Shown piece by piece: positions 38,318 through 48,030 of a stretch of 64,000 bases of DNA. How positions within the stretch are numbered: the first letter of the stretch is position 1; every line of letters begins with the position of its first letter. The notes beneath the pieces are model-generated. The model worked only from the letters and a program-made list of their open reading frames with translations. It ran no database searches and was not told the DNA's origin. Origin of the DNA: an uncultured Tateyamaria sp. (GTDB lineage Bacteria; Pseudomonadota; Alphaproteobacteria; Rhodobacterales; Rhodobacteraceae); NCBI RefSeq assembly GCF_947504105.1, contig NZ_CANNGP010000002.1:62001-126000 (forward strand), read 5' to 3'. The position numbers and the translations under genes are program-made.

Positions 38318-39601
38318 ATGGATACAATCTTTGCCCTTGCCACGGCCCAGGGCCGGGCTGGTGTCGCCGTCATACGGATCTCTGGACCTGCAGCCAAGTC
38401 CTGCGCTTTGCAGATGTGCGGGTTCTTACCGCATGCCCGGCATGCCAGCACGCGCATCCTGCATGATGAAAATGGCGAAACCCTTGACCACGCTCTGGTG
38501 CTTGTTTTTGACGCGCCCGCAAGCTTTACGGGCGAAGATGTGGTCGAATTTCACCTGCATGGAAGCATAGCTGTCATTTCTGCTGTCCTCCGTGAGCTTG
38601 GAAAGCACGATGCGCGGATGGCCGAACCAGGCGAGTTCACTCGCCGTGCGCTAGAAAACAACAAGATGGACCTCGCTCAGGTTGAGGGACTCGGTGATCT
38701 GATCGAAGCCGAAACAGAGGCACAACGACAGCAGGCATTACGCTCAGTTTCAGGTGAGTTGGGCCAACGGATCGAGACATGGCGCAGCCAGTTGATCCGT
38801 GCCGCAGCACTTGTGGAAGTGACAATAGACTTTGCTGATGAAGAGGTACCCGTAGATGTTACCCCTGAAGTTCAAAGCCTGTTGTCGGGGGTGATGGAAG
38901 ACATCGTAAACCAACTGGATGGCTTCAAGGCATCAGAGAGAATTCGTACAGGGTTTGAAGTGGCTATCGTCGGTGCACCCAATGCAGGTAAATCCACGTT
39001 GCTGAATGCGCTTGCGCGTCGTGACGCTGCAATAACTTCTGAAACTGCTGGGACAACCCGTGACGTTATAGAAGTCCGTATGGATCTTGGCGGATTGCCG
39101 GTAACATTGCTGGATACGGCCGGCCTTCGGGACTCCGGCGATGAGATCGAGGCTGAAGGAATCGCTCGGGCTATTTCACGGGCCAATGCTGCTCAGCTAC
39201 GTATTTTTCTGACTGAACCTCAGGAACATCTGAGTGTTCCAATCGTCGATGGGGACATTGTTCGGGCCCCCAAGGCAGATCAGCGGAATGATGATATACC
39301 AGCTATATCTGGGCTGACTGGCCAGGGCGTCGACGATCTCGTATCCGACGTTACCGCAGTTTTGGGTGAAAGAACACAGAACGCCGGATTACTCACGCAT
39401 GAGAGGCATCGTGTTGCGATGATCAGGGCGTTGTCGATGTTGGATTCGGCGATGACGTTGGTTGGTGCGGGGCCTGAACACTATGATATTGCGGCAGAGG
39501 AAATGCGGATTGCGATTCGATCTCTTGAGGCTGTTGTTGGGCGCGTGGACGTCGAAAACCTTCTGGACGAGATATTCTCGAGCTTTTGCTTAGGTAAATG
39601 A
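38318..39601 (+). CDS. mnmE: tRNA uridine-5-carboxymethylaminomethyl modification GTPase MnmE
   Basis: A 427-residue protein with an N-terminal folate-binding domain (1-115), a helical domain, and an inserted G domain: G1 GAPNAGKST near 222, G3 DTAGLRD near 266. The essential C-terminal FCLGK motif is at the very end. It forms the cmnm5U34 tRNA modification complex with MnmG, encoded 4 bases downstream. The G4 motif (N-K-x-D) is degenerate here; the sequence around residue 315 reads KADQRN. Also called trmE. Confidence 0.97.
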   Translation: MDTIFALATAQGRAGVAVIRISGPAAKSCALQMCGFLPHARHASTRILHDENGETLDHALVLVFDAPASFTGEDVVEFHLHGSIAVISAVLRELGKHDARMAEPGEFTRRALENNKMDLAQVEGLGDLIEAETEAQRQQALRSVSGELGQRIETWRSQLIRAAALVEVTIDFADEEVPVDVTPEVQSLLSGVMEDIVNQLDGFKASERIRTGFEVAIVGAPNAGKSTLLNALARRDAAITSETAGTTRDVIEVRMDLGGLPVTLLDTAGLRDSGDEIEAEGIARAISRANAAQLRIFLTEPQEHLSVPIVDGDIVRAPKADQRNDDIPAISGLTGQGVDDLVSDVTAVLGERTQNAGLLTHERHRVAMIRALSMLDSAMTLVGAGPEHYDIAAEEMRIAIRSLEAVVGRVDVENLLDEIFSSFCLGK

Positions 39602-39605
39602 TGGA

Positions 39606-41474
39606 GTGTTTCACGTGAAACATTTTGATGTTGTGGTTATCGGTGGTGGAAACGCTGGGACCGAAGCGGCGCATGCTGCGGCGCGGATGGGCGCGTCAAC
39701 TGTATTGGTGACGATGAAGATTTCTGGGATCGGCGTTATGTCCTGCAATCCGGCCATTGGCGGCTTGGGAAAGGGGCATCTCGTACGTGAAATCGATGCA
39801 ATGGATGGAATCATGGGCCGCGTTGCCGATGCGTCTGGTATTCAATTTCGTTTATTGAACCGGCGCAAAGGTCCTGCTGTTCAAGGGCCACGTACGCAAT
39901 CGGATCGCGCTGTATATCAGAAAACCATGCTGCACATCATGCAGAACACGGAGAACCTTACAGTTGTTGAAGGCGAAGTGATCGATTTCCGCATGGATGG
40001 CGATAGAGTAGTAGGCGTATGTCTGGCTGACGATTCAGAGATTTTGGCAGATGCGGTTATTTTGACCACAGGTACATTCCTGCGCGGCACCATCCATATC
40101 GGCGATAAATCTTACCCGGGCGGGCGCATGGGGGATGAGGCGTCAGTTCCACTTGCCGATCGAATAGACGGCTTTGCCCTTCCCACGGGGCGTTTGAAAA
40201 CCGGCACGCCACCGCGATTGGATGCACGGACAATCAACTGGGGTGGATTGGATCAGCAAGAGGCGGACAGCGATCCTTCTCTCTTCTCCTTTATGTCCAC
40301 TACGGCACCTCTAAGACAGATCGCCTGCGGTATCACACATACAAATTCCAAAACTCATGACATCATTCGTGATAACCTTAACCGATCCGCCATGTATGGC
40401 GGCCATATCGAGGGCGTCGGCCCCAGGTACTGCCCGTCCATCGAGGATAAGATTGTGCGATTTGCTGATAAGGACTCGCACCAAATATTTCTTGAGCCTG
40501 AGGGGCTGAATGATCACACGATTTATCCGAACGGTATTTCTACATCTTTGCCTGAGGGCGTGCAGTTGGACTATATTCAGTCGATTGTGGGCTTGGAACA
40601 GGCCAAGATCCTGCAACCGGGCTATGCAATTGAGTACGACTATGTGGATCCGCGCGTTTTAAGCGCGGACCTGTCTCTCCGAAATGTTCCCGGACTGTTC
40701 CTTGCGGGGCAGATCAACGGCACAACCGGTTATGAGGAAGCGGCTGCGCAGGGTTTAGTGGCCGGATTGAACGCCGCACAGTGGGTACAGGGTAGGGATC
40801 CAGTGCATTTCCGTCGTGATCAAAGCTACATCGGTGTGATGATCGACGATCTGACCACCCGCGGCGTTACGGAGCCTTATCGTATGTTTACCTCACGCGC
40901 TGAGTTCCGCCTGTCGCTGCGCGCGGACAATGCGGATCAGCGGTTGACCCAGCTTGGTCGGGACTTGGGCTGCGTATCCGATGTGCGCATGTCAGTGTTT
41001 GCGGCAAAAAATGATCAACTCGCGGCGATGAGGGGCTGCCTGGGCGAAACCGAGTTCACTCCAAAGCAAATCGCGGCCCAGGGAATCCGGATCAACCAGG
41101 ACGGAATAAAGCGTACGCCGTTTCAGGTGCTGGCTTTTCCGGATGTGACGTTCGAGCAGGTCGCTGGCCTTGTGCCGGACGTGTTGCAGTTTCCAAAGGA
41201 AATCCAAGCGCAGGTCGCGCGGGACGCACTTTACGCCAATTATATCGCGCGACAGCAAAAAGACGTGGAAAAGCTGCGGAAAGACGAGCAACTTAAAATC
41301 CCCAAGGGCGTTGACTACTCCGTAATTTCTGGATTGTCCGCAGAACTTCAGAGTAAGTTGTCGCGTGTTCAGCCCGCTGACCTGGCGCAAGCTGCGCGGA
41401 TCGACGGAATGACACCCGCGGCGCTCGCGCTTATTCTTGGCCGCATTCGACTTTTGGAAAAGAAGTCAGCATGA
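39606..41474 (+). CDS. mnmG: tRNA uridine-5-carboxymethylaminomethyl modification enzyme MnmG
   Basis: A 622-residue FAD protein, partner of MnmE. The FAD-binding [17 protein letters not shown] is near 13-29, followed by the family signature [20 protein letters not shown] and later [11 protein letters not shown]. The start is unusual: GTG at 39606 and the alternative GTG at 39615 both lie in a perfect parS site, which encodes FHVKH. The second start has GGAG 8 bases upstream and gives [12 protein letters not shown], so it may be the true one. Also called gidA. Overlaps rsmG by 4 bases. Confidence 0.97.
   Translation: MFHVKHFDVVVIGGGNAGTEAAHAAARMGASTVLVTMKISGIGVMSCNPAIGGLGKGHLVREIDAMDGIMGRVADASGIQFRLLNRRKGPAVQGPRTQSDRAVYQKTMLHIMQNTENLTVVEGEVIDFRMDGDRVVGVCLADDSEILADAVILTTGTFLRGTIHIGDKSYPGGRMGDEASVPLADRIDGFALPTGRLKTGTPPRLDARTINWGGLDQQEADSDPSLFSFMSTTAPLRQIACGITHTNSKTHDIIRDNLNRSAMYGGHIEGVGPRYCPSIEDKIVRFADKDSHQIFLEPEGLNDHTIYPNGISTSLPEGVQLDYIQSIVGLEQAKILQPGYAIEYDYVDPRVLSADLSLRNVPGLFLAGQINGTTGYEEAAAQGLVAGLNAAQWVQGRDPVHFRRDQSYIGVMIDDLTTRGVTEPYRMFTSRAEFRLSLRADNADQRLTQLGRDLGCVSDVRMSVFAAKNDQLAAMRGCLGETEFTPKQIAAQGIRINQDGIKRTPFQVLAFPDVTFEQVAGLVPDVLQFPKEIQAQVARDALYANYIARQQKDVEKLRKDEQLKIPKGVDYSVISGLSAELQSKLSRVQPADLAQAARIDGMTPAALALILGRIRLLEKKSA
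39607..39622. promoter_or_regulatory. parS: parS site 1 (ParB-binding centromere), over the mnmG start
   Basis: TGTTTCACGTGAAACA, a perfect 16-bp palindrome identical to the canonical chromosomal parS. It lies over the mnmG translation start and 2.5 kb from parA. ParB bound here would load the segregation complex close to the origin. Confidence 0.97.
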
Positions 41475-42082
41475 TGCAGGTACCAGGGTGGTGGGACCAG
41501 AATGTTTCACGTGAAACACTGGACAAGCTGCAGGGCTATGCGGCGCTGATCCGCAAATGGACACCAAAGATCAACCTTGTTGCCAAGTCGACCATAGACG
41601 ACATCGAGGCACGGCATATTTGGGACAGTGCTCAAATACACACGTCTCGACAGGGCGTTTGGGCTGATTTAGGCAGTGGAGGCGGGCTACCCGGAGTAGT
41701 TGTCGCGATCTTTGCACAGGCGGATGGGCTAGATGCGGCGGTCACTCTGGTTGAAAGTGATCAACGTAAAGCAACCTTTCTAAGGACATGCGCGCGCGAG
41801 CTGGATCTGCCAATGAAAGTTGTAGCGCAACGTGTTGAAGACGTGCAGGGACTTCAGGCTCAGACAATCTCGGCACGCGCACTGGCGCCTCTGGACTCTT
41901 TGCTGTCTCTGGCGAAACCGCATGTTGCGAAGTGCGGGTTGTGCCTGTTTCAAAAGGGAGCGCATTGGCAGGAAGAAGTTGAAGCCGCGCAGCAAAACTG
42001 GCGGTTTTCATATGATGCGATGCCAAGTAAAACAAATGCAGAAGCAGTAGTCCTCAAAATCAAGGATGTCACGCGTGTCTGA
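41471..42082 (+). CDS. rsmG: 16S rRNA (guanine527-N7)-methyltransferase RsmG
   Basis: A 203-residue SAM-dependent methyltransferase (GidB). The SAM-binding loop [11 protein letters not shown] is near 66-76, [26 protein letters not shown] is the family N-terminus and [12 protein letters not shown] lies near 135. The VSRET stretch is encoded by a second parS site. Start and stop overlap mnmG (4 bases) and parA (17 bases). Confidence 0.97.
   Translation: MMQVPGWWDQNVSRETLDKLQGYAALIRKWTPKINLVAKSTIDDIEARHIWDSAQIHTSRQGVWADLGSGGGLPGVVVAIFAQADGLDAAVTLVESDQRKATFLRTCARELDLPMKVVAQRVEDVQGLQAQTISARALAPLDSLLSLAKPHVAKCGLCLFQKGAHWQEEVEAAQQNWRFSYDAMPSKTNAEAVVLKIKDVTRV
41504..41519. promoter_or_regulatory. 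parS: parS site 2 (ParB-binding centromere), inside rsmG
   Basis: A second perfect TGTTTCACGTGAAACA, 1.9 kb from the first. It lies near the start of rsmG and encodes the N-x-VSRET part of the protein. parS sites in this gene are known in other bacteria. Confidence 0.97.
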
Positions 42083-42884
42083 TCCGACGCGCCCACCCGG
42101 GCCCAAGATTATCTCCGTTGCAAATCAAAAGGGAGGTGTGGGTAAGACCACGACCACCATCAACTTGGCAGCCGCCCTTGTGGAAATTGGAAGCCGAGTG
42201 CTTGTGGTGGATCTGGATCCACAGGGGAACGCGTCCACGGGCCTTGGGGTCGAGATGGAAGATCGGGAGCTTACTACATATGATCTTCTGTTGGACGATG
42301 TTCCGTTGAACGATGTCATCTTGGCGACCGACATCGATGATCTGGCAATTGTTCCTGCAACAGTTGATCTGAGTTCGGCGGACATTGAGTTGATTTCGAA
42401 CGAGAAGCGCAGCTTCCTGTTACATGACGCATTGCGGCAGACAGATATGGATGCCTATGGTTTTGACTTCATTCTAATTGACTGTCCGCCATCGCTGAAT
42501 TTGCTAACGGTAAATGCAATGATCGCGTCGGATTCAGTACTTGTGCCGCTCCAAAGCGAGTTCTTTGCATTGGAAGGGTTGTCGCAGTTGATGCTGACGG
42601 TCCGGGAGGTGCGGCAGACCGGCAATCCGAACCTCCGGATTGAGGGTGTGGTGTTGACGATGCACGATGCGCGAAACAATCTCTCCCAACAGGTCGAGCA
42701 AGACGCACGCGATAACCTGGGAGATATCGTTTTCAAAACGCGAATTCCGCGCAACGTAAGGGTCAGTGAGGCACCGTCCTATGCGATGCCGGTGTTGTCA
42801 TATGACAGCACCTCAAAAGGCGCGGTGGCTTATCGGGATCTGGCTAAGGAATTGGTCGCCAATAATGCAGCAGTGGGAGCCTGA
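42066..42884 (+). CDS. parA: Chromosome partitioning ATPase ParA
   Basis: A 272-residue deviant Walker ATPase that forms the nucleoid gradient pulling ParB-parS complexes apart. The deviant P-loop KGGVGKTTTT is near 21-30, VVDLDPQGN near 50 and LIDCPPSL near 140. The ATG at 42066 overlaps rsmG by 17 bases; a GTG at 42075 is an alternative. parB follows after one base. Confidence 0.96.
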   Translation: MSRVSDPTRPPGPKIISVANQKGGVGKTTTTINLAAALVEIGSRVLVVDLDPQGNASTGLGVEMEDRELTTYDLLLDDVPLNDVILATDIDDLAIVPATVDLSSADIELISNEKRSFLLHDALRQTDMDAYGFDFILIDCPPSLNLLTVNAMIASDSVLVPLQSEFFALEGLSQLMLTVREVRQTGNPNLRIEGVVLTMHDARNNLSQQVEQDARDNLGDIVFKTRIPRNVRVSEAPSYAMPVLSYDSTSKGAVAYRDLAKELVANNAAVGA

Positions 42885-42885
42885 C

Positions 42886-43779
42886 ATGGCAAGCAATGAA
42901 AAGAAACGAGGTTTGGGGCGTGGGCTCTCTGCATTGATGGCAGATGTTGCGGAGCCAGCTTCGCCAACCACCACATCGGGTGAGGGTGGAGAGCAAAATG
43001 TACCGATTGAAAAGATCAAGCCCAACCCGAACCAGCCACGTCGTCACTTCGACGCTGGCCCGCTCGAGGACCTTGTGGCATCTATCAAAGAGAAGGGTGT
43101 ACTGCAGCCATTGATCGTTCGACCCAGCGGGGGTGAGTACGAAATTGTTGCGGGCGAACGCCGCTGGCGTGCAGCTCAACAGGCACAGCTTCACGAGCTT
43201 CCAGTTCTGGTGCGTGATTTCTCGGACACAGAGGTGCTGGAAGTTGCGATCATCGAAAACATTCAGCGCGCTGACCTGAATCCCATCGAGGAAGCCGCAG
43301 GCTACAAACAGCTGATGGATCGTTTCGGTCACACGCAAGAAAAGATGGCCGAGGCGCTGGGCAAGTCCCGTAGTCACATTGCAAACCTTTTGCGGTTGCT
43401 GCAGCTTCCCGATGATATTCAGACCTTTGTGGTCGATGGTTCGCTGAGTGCGGGGCATGCCAGAGCGCTGATTACCGCTGACGATCCTGTTGCACTGGCA
43501 AAGAAGGTAATCGCCGACGGGCTGTCAGTTCGCGCGACCGAAGCTCTGGTTAAGAAAGTGTCGGAAGATGTAGGTGACAATATCTTCGTGGGTTCGCCAA
43601 AGCCGAAAGCTCAAAGCAAGGATGCTGACACCCGCGCACTCGAGGATGATCTGTCGGCGGCAACAGGCGTTAAGGTGTCATTGATGCACAAACCAGATGG
43701 CGAATCTGGTACCCTGACGCTGCAATACGACACCTTGGATCAGCTGGATGACTTGTGCCGACGTCTGAGTGCTAGCTAG
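42886..43779 (+). CDS. parB: Chromosome partitioning protein ParB
   Basis: A 297-residue CTP-dependent DNA clamp. The N-terminal KRGLGRGLSALMADV box contacts ParA, the CTP-binding core shows IKPNPNQPRRHFD and AGERRWRAAQ, and the helix-turn-helix GKSRSHIANLLRLLQLP near 165-181 recognises parS. The start at 42886 (MASNEKKRGLGRG) is one base after parA; the track ORF starts inside parA. Its stop shares a CTAG palindrome with the converging hemW stop. Confidence 0.97.
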   Translation: MASNEKKRGLGRGLSALMADVAEPASPTTTSGEGGEQNVPIEKIKPNPNQPRRHFDAGPLEDLVASIKEKGVLQPLIVRPSGGEYEIVAGERRWRAAQQAQLHELPVLVRDFSDTEVLEVAIIENIQRADLNPIEEAAGYKQLMDRFGHTQEKMAEALGKSRSHIANLLRLLQLPDDIQTFVVDGSLSAGHARALITADDPVALAKKVIADGLSVRATEALVKKVSEDVGDNIFVGSPKPKAQSKDADTRALEDDLSAATGVKVSLMHKPDGESGTLTLQYDTLDQLDDLCRRLSAS

Positions 43780-44921
43780 CCGTCCAAAAGGGATCGTAAA
43801 ACGCCATTTAACAAGCTAAACCCTTGATTCGTAACGTTTATTACACTTCCTTGCTGTCCGATAAGACCCATCTCAGTTAGCTCGGTCAACCGACTCTCAT
43901 CTAGCGGTCTGTTGGCCAGTTGTGCATACCGGTTCAAATCGATGCCTTCAGCCAAACGAAGGCCCATCATCAGGAATTCAACGGCCTGATCCGTGCCCGA
44001 CAGCGCTTGGTGGTGTTCTCTGTCGCTCCCCGAAAGCCAAGCTCCGGGCATCCGGTGTTGTTCAGTTGCGCGGCGACTTCCTTGCACCGTCAGGCGACCA
44101 TGTGCTCCCGGTCCGATCCCGGCATAGTCGCCATAGCGCCAATAAATCAGATTGTGCCGGGATTCTGCGCCGTCCTTTGCGTGGTTCGATACCTCGTATC
44201 GCGGCATCCCAAAGTCGGAACATACATCCTGTGTCATTGCATACATGTCGGCTGATAAGTCATCATCTGGTAAGCCGCCCAGCTTCCCACGCTTATATCG
44301 GTCACCAAAGGCAGTGCCTGGTTCAATGGTGAGTTGATACAAGGACACGTGATCCAGTCCGAGGGCAAGAGCTGCCCGCAGCTCAGATTCCCACTGTGTT
44401 AGAGACTGTTTTTGCCGCCCGTACATGAGATCGAAGCTAACGCGATCAAAGACGGACCGGGCGATGTCAAAGGCAGCCAAGCCTTCGGCAGCGGTGTGCA
44501 AACGACCCAGTGCTTGAAGATCTGGATCATTCAAGGCCTGAATGCCCATGGATACGCGGTTAACACCCGCACTACGAAAAGCGGTGAACTTGCCAGCTTC
44601 AACAGATGTTGGGTTGGCCTCAAGCGTTACCTCAAGATCGTTGGCCAGAGGCCATGTCTTGGCCGCCATGTCCAGGATTGCGCCGGTCGTCCCGGGATCC
44701 ATTAGACTGGGGGTGCCGCCGCCAAAGAAAACAGACCGTAGAACACGGCCCCGGGTTAATGAACCAACGCGTTTGACCTCGGATACCAGCGCTTCGCGCC
44801 ATGCGTCGTGATCAACAGTTTTGGTAACGTGGCTGTTAAAGTCACAGTACGGGCATTTTGCTGCGCAAAATGGCCAGTGGACATACAGGCCGAAGCCACC
44901 CGCTTCCCAATCCTCAGCCAA
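43776..44921 (-). CDS. hemW: Radical SAM haem chaperone HemW
   Basis: A 381-residue radical SAM protein of the coproporphyrinogen III oxidase-like group. The 4Fe-4S motif is CAAKCPYC near 18-25, preceded by YVHWPF. The shorter radical SAM loop and the lack of the extended N-terminus of HemN suggest HemW, a haem-binding protein for respiratory enzymes, and not the oxidase. It overlaps rdgB by 8 bases and converges on parB. Confidence 0.93.
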   Translation of the reverse strand: MAEDWEAGGFGLYVHWPFCAAKCPYCDFNSHVTKTVDHDAWREALVSEVKRVGSLTRGRVLRSVFFGGGTPSLMDPGTTGAILDMAAKTWPLANDLEVTLEANPTSVEAGKFTAFRSAGVNRVSMGIQALNDPDLQALGRLHTAAEGLAAFDIARSVFDRVSFDLMYGRQKQSLTQWESELRAALALGLDHVSLYQLTIEPGTAFGDRYKRGKLGGLPDDDLSADMYAMTQDVCSDFGMPRYEVSNHAKDGAESRHNLIYWRYGDYAGIGPGAHGRLTVQGSRRATEQHRMPGAWLSGSDREHHQALSGTDQAVEFLMMGLRLAEGIDLNRYAQLANRPLDESRLTELTEMGLIGQQGSVINVTNQGFSLLNGVLRSLLDG

Positions 44922-45525
44922 AACAGCCTGCGATCAACTTCTTGAAGCTGTCGGCCCGGTGACTGATCCTGTTTTTTTCGTCGGCCGACATTTCGGCAAA
45001 GGTGCGGTCATGACCGACAGGTTGGAACATTGGGTCATAACCGTGGCCCAACTGTCCGCGTACTGGCCAAACCAAGGTTCCTTCAACCGTACCAACAAAC
45101 ACTTCTTCATGTCCGCCAGGCCATGCCAGAACAAGGGTCGAGCAGAATCGAGCCGTCCACGGAGCCGCGGCCTGACGCTTTATGAGCTCCGAATGCGTGC
45201 GCGTCATGGCCAGCATGAAGTCACGCCCGTTTGGTGTTTCTGCCCAATCAGCGGTGTAGACACCGGGTTCGCCATCCAAGCCGTCAACTTCGATCCCGGA
45301 ATCATCAGCAAGGGCTGGCAGGCCCGTCGCCTCAACTGCCGCCAGCGCCTTGATCCTTGCGTTTCCGACAAACGTGGATTCCGTTTCCTTGGGTTCCGGC
45401 AGCTTCATCTCGGCTGCCCCGACGACGGTAACGCCGAAAGGTTGGAACAGTTGTTCCATTTCCTCCAGTTTGCCGGCGTTGTGCGTGGCAACCAGAATTC
45501 GGGTCTCGTCGAACCGTCGAGTCAT
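44914..45525 (-). CDS. rdgB: dITP/XTP pyrophosphatase (RdgB/HAM1)
   Basis: A 203-residue house-cleaning pyrophosphatase that removes dITP and XTP from the nucleotide pool. [12 protein letters not shown] near 10-21 is the nucleotide-binding loop, and [19 protein letters not shown] near 75-93 the catalytic acidic segment. GYDPMFQP and the late SHRADSF segment, normally SHR, are also present. Overlaps rph by 4 bases (ATGA), a very common gene pair. Confidence 0.96.
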   Translation of the reverse strand: MTRRFDETRILVATHNAGKLEEMEQLFQPFGVTVVGAAEMKLPEPKETESTFVGNARIKALAAVEATGLPALADDSGIEVDGLDGEPGVYTADWAETPNGRDFMLAMTRTHSELIKRQAAAPWTARFCSTLVLAWPGGHEEVFVGTVEGTLVWPVRGQLGHGYDPMFQPVGHDRTFAEMSADEKNRISHRADSFKKLIAGCFG

Positions 45526-46235
45526 ACGGTTACGCTTTGTTGAATGGTAACCAGTTCGCTTACGCCTTTTTCGGCAAGGTCCATCAATGCGTTCATCTGA
45601 TCCCGGCTGAAGGCGGCCCCCTCGGCGCTCATCTGGACTTCGATCAGCTGCTTGTCGCCCGTCATTATAAAGTTGCCATCGACGCCCGCATCGCTGTCTT
45701 CGGGGTAATCAAGGTCAAGCACAGGCTGACCAGCATAGATTCCGCAGCTGATGGCTGCGACAGGTGATACCAGTGGATCGGTCACCACATCTCCCGCTTT
45801 CATCAACTTGTTCACAGCTAAACGTAGGGCCACCCAACCGCCAGTAATAGAGGCGCAGCGCGTGCCGCCATCGGCTTGAAGTACGTCACAGTCGACAGTG
45901 ATCTGACGTTCACCCAGCGCAACGCGGTCAACGCCCGCTCGCAGTGAACGGCCGATCAGCCGTTGGATTTCCACGGTGCGGCCGCCTTGCTTGCCGGACG
46001 CAGCTTCGCGCCGCATCCTTGTGTTGGTCGCCCGTGGCAGCATTCCGTACTCGGCCGTGACCCAACCCAAGCCAGATCCTTTGATGAATGGCGGTACACG
46101 ATCCTCGATTGTCGCAGTGCACAACACATGCGTGTCACCCATCTTGATCAGGGCGGACCCTTCGGCGTGTTTGGTAAAGCCTGTTTCGATGGAAACGGAC
46201 CGCATTTCGCTCAGTTCTCGACCAGAGGGGCGCAT
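45522..46235 (-). CDS. rph: Ribonuclease PH
   Basis: A 237-residue phosphorolytic 3'-5' exoribonuclease that trims tRNA 3' ends. [12 protein letters not shown] is the usual N-terminus, RRAASG-type segment [26 protein letters not shown] lies near 72-97, and the phosphate-binding [11 protein letters not shown] near 124. The start at 46235 is chosen because the 32 extra residues in the track ORF are not family-like. Divergent from hrcA with 99 bases between them. Confidence 0.96.
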   Translation of the reverse strand: MRPSGRELSEMRSVSIETGFTKHAEGSALIKMGDTHVLCTATIEDRVPPFIKGSGLGWVTAEYGMLPRATNTRMRREAASGKQGGRTVEIQRLIGRSLRAGVDRVALGERQITVDCDVLQADGGTRCASITGGWVALRLAVNKLMKAGDVVTDPLVSPVAAISCGIYAGQPVLDLDYPEDSDAGVDGNFIMTGDKQLIEVQMSAEGAAFSRDQMNALMDLAEKGVSELVTIQQSVTV

Positions 46236-46298
46236 GTGACTTCCTTTTTCGTGTATGAAACGGGGATAGCCCCGGGCCGTGCCCACTGGCAACCCCGA

Positions 46299-46328
46299 TT
46301 GACCTTTGTTTTCCGAGCCCTTTAATAC
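46299..46328 (+). promoter_or_regulatory. Possible promoter of hrcA, close to the start codon
   Basis: TTGACC and TAATAC are 18 bases apart. The second box ends only 6 bases before the hrcA ATG, and no ribosome binding site is visible, so the transcript could be leaderless. I see no CIRCE repeat in this gap. Confidence 0.35.
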
Positions 46329-46334
46329 CAATCG

Positions 46335-47408
46335 ATGACCGACACACAGAAACTGCTGGACGAGATGAACGATCGCTCACGCGAGGTGTTCCGCCGCGTG
46401 GTCGAAGGCTACCTGAATTCTGGGGATCCGGTTGGATCTCGTACCTTGACCCGCGACTTCAGTGAAAATGTCAGCGCCGCCACAATCAGAAACGTGATGC
46501 AGGACCTTGAATTCATGGGCCTGCTTAACAGCCCACATGTCAGCGCTGGCCGCATCCCAACACAATTGGGTCTGCGCATGTTTGTTGATGGGTTGTTGGA
46601 AGTCGGGGTGCCGGACGATTCCGACAAGGAAAAGATCGACGCCACGCTTGGACAGAATGAACGTGATGTAGGTGGAATACTCGACCGGGTGGGCTCCGCG
46701 TTATCTGGTGTGACACAGGGCGCGTCGCTTGTGTTGACCCCAAAACACGAGGCTGAGATCAAGCATTTGGATTTCGTCCCGCTCGGACCTGAGCAGGCGC
46801 TTGTCGTCTTGGTCTTTGCGGATGGGCATGTTGAGAACCGCCTGTTCCAACCTCCGCCCGGTCAAACACCGTCCTCGATGCGTGAGGCAGCAAATTTCCT
46901 GAATGCAATGATCGAAGGCCGTACCCTGAGTGAGGTAAAGACGATCGTCCAGCGAGAGATTGTCGATCGCCGGCAAGAGATCGACGCGCTATCGCGCGCT
47001 CTGGTCGAAAGTGGTCTGGCCACATGGGAGGGCGAGGGGGGAGACACACCGGAACGTCTGATCGTCCGGGGTCGGTCCAACCTGCTCGACGAATCGACGC
47101 AAGCCGAAGATCTGGAACGCATTCGCTCCCTCTTTGACGACCTTGAACGCAAACGAGACATCGCTGAATTTCTGGACCTGACCCAAGAGGGCGACGGTGT
47201 GCGCATTTTTATTGGCTCAGAGAACAAACTTTTCTCACTTTCGGGTTCCTCTTTGGTGGTTTCCCCATATATGAACGCGGATCGAAAGATTATCGGAGCG
47301 GTTGGGGTCATCGGACCCACGCGGCTGAACTATGGCCGGATCGTTCCGATTGTGGATTACACAGCCCAGCTGGTCGGGCGCATGCTGACCGACCGCAATG
47401 AAAGGTGA
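46335..47408 (+). CDS. hrcA: Heat-inducible transcription repressor HrcA
   Basis: A 357-residue repressor that binds CIRCE operators of groESL and needs GroEL for activity. The N-terminal winged helix includes [13 protein letters not shown] and [13 protein letters not shown] near 30-60, then [20 protein letters not shown]. The C-terminal [24 protein letters not shown] is the family signature. grpE follows after 3 bases, a standard heat-shock pair. Confidence 0.96.
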   Translation: MTDTQKLLDEMNDRSREVFRRVVEGYLNSGDPVGSRTLTRDFSENVSAATIRNVMQDLEFMGLLNSPHVSAGRIPTQLGLRMFVDGLLEVGVPDDSDKEKIDATLGQNERDVGGILDRVGSALSGVTQGASLVLTPKHEAEIKHLDFVPLGPEQALVVLVFADGHVENRLFQPPPGQTPSSMREAANFLNAMIEGRTLSEVKTIVQREIVDRRQEIDALSRALVESGLATWEGEGGDTPERLIVRGRSNLLDESTQAEDLERIRSLFDDLERKRDIAEFLDLTQEGDGVRIFIGSENKLFSLSGSSLVVSPYMNADRKIIGAVGVIGPTRLNYGRIVPIVDYTAQLVGRMLTDRNER

Positions 47409-47411
47409 AAC

Positions 47412-47975
47412 ATGGCTGAGCCCAAGAACGACGATTTTCTTGACGACATCGATATCGCCGCCGAAGAAGAATATGCCGAGGACATGGCCGAGATTGATGA
47501 CGAAGCGATTGAGCTTGATCAATTACGTGCCGAGCGTGATGAACTGAAAGACAGGTTCATGCGTGCATTGGCGGATGCTGAAAACGCCCGCAAGCGGTCC
47601 GAAAAGGATCGGCGCGAGGCAGAGAACTATGGCGGGTCGAAACTGGCGCGCGATATGCTGCCCGTCTACGACAATATGAAGCGCGCGCTTGAGTCCGCGA
47701 CCGACGAACAGCGCGAAGTCTCTGCTGCGTTGCTCGAAGGTGTCGAGCTGACAATGCGCGAGTTGCTGAACGTGTTCAAGAAACACGGGATTGAGCGTAT
47801 TTCACCCGAGGTGGGGGATACTTTTGATCCACAGCATCATCAGGCGATGTTCGAAGCACCCGTACCGGGCACCAAAGCAGGCGAGATCATTCAAGTCTCT
47901 GCCGAAGGGTTTATGCTACACGATCGTCTGCTGCGCCCCGCGCAGGTCGGCGTGTCGTCCATGCCTGCCAGCTGA
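47412..47975 (+). CDS. grpE: Nucleotide exchange factor GrpE
   Basis: A 187-residue cochaperone that releases ADP from DnaK. It has an acidic N-terminus, a long coiled coil (about 30-95; LRAERDELKDRFMRALADAENARKRSEKDR) and a C-terminal beta domain with FDPQHHQAMFE and GYMLHDRLLRPAQV-like GFMLHDRLLRPAQVGVS. dnaK and dnaJ are not in the window. A terminator follows. Confidence 0.96.
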   Translation: MAEPKNDDFLDDIDIAAEEEYAEDMAEIDDEAIELDQLRAERDELKDRFMRALADAENARKRSEKDRREAENYGGSKLARDMLPVYDNMKRALESATDEQREVSAALLEGVELTMRELLNVFKKHGIERISPEVGDTFDPQHHQAMFEAPVPGTKAGEIIQVSAEGFMLHDRLLRPAQVGVSSMPAS

Positions 47976-47996
47976 ACGGCTCAAAGTACCTGAAAA

Positions 47997-48030
47997 ACAA
48001 AGACGCGGTCAGGACTTGGCCGCGTCTTTC
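47997..48030. terminator. Bidirectional terminator between grpE and mutS
   Basis: AAAGACGCGG, an 11-base loop and CCGCGTCTTT form a perfect 10-bp stem with A and T flanks usable from both sides. It spans the mutS stop codon. Confidence 0.85.
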
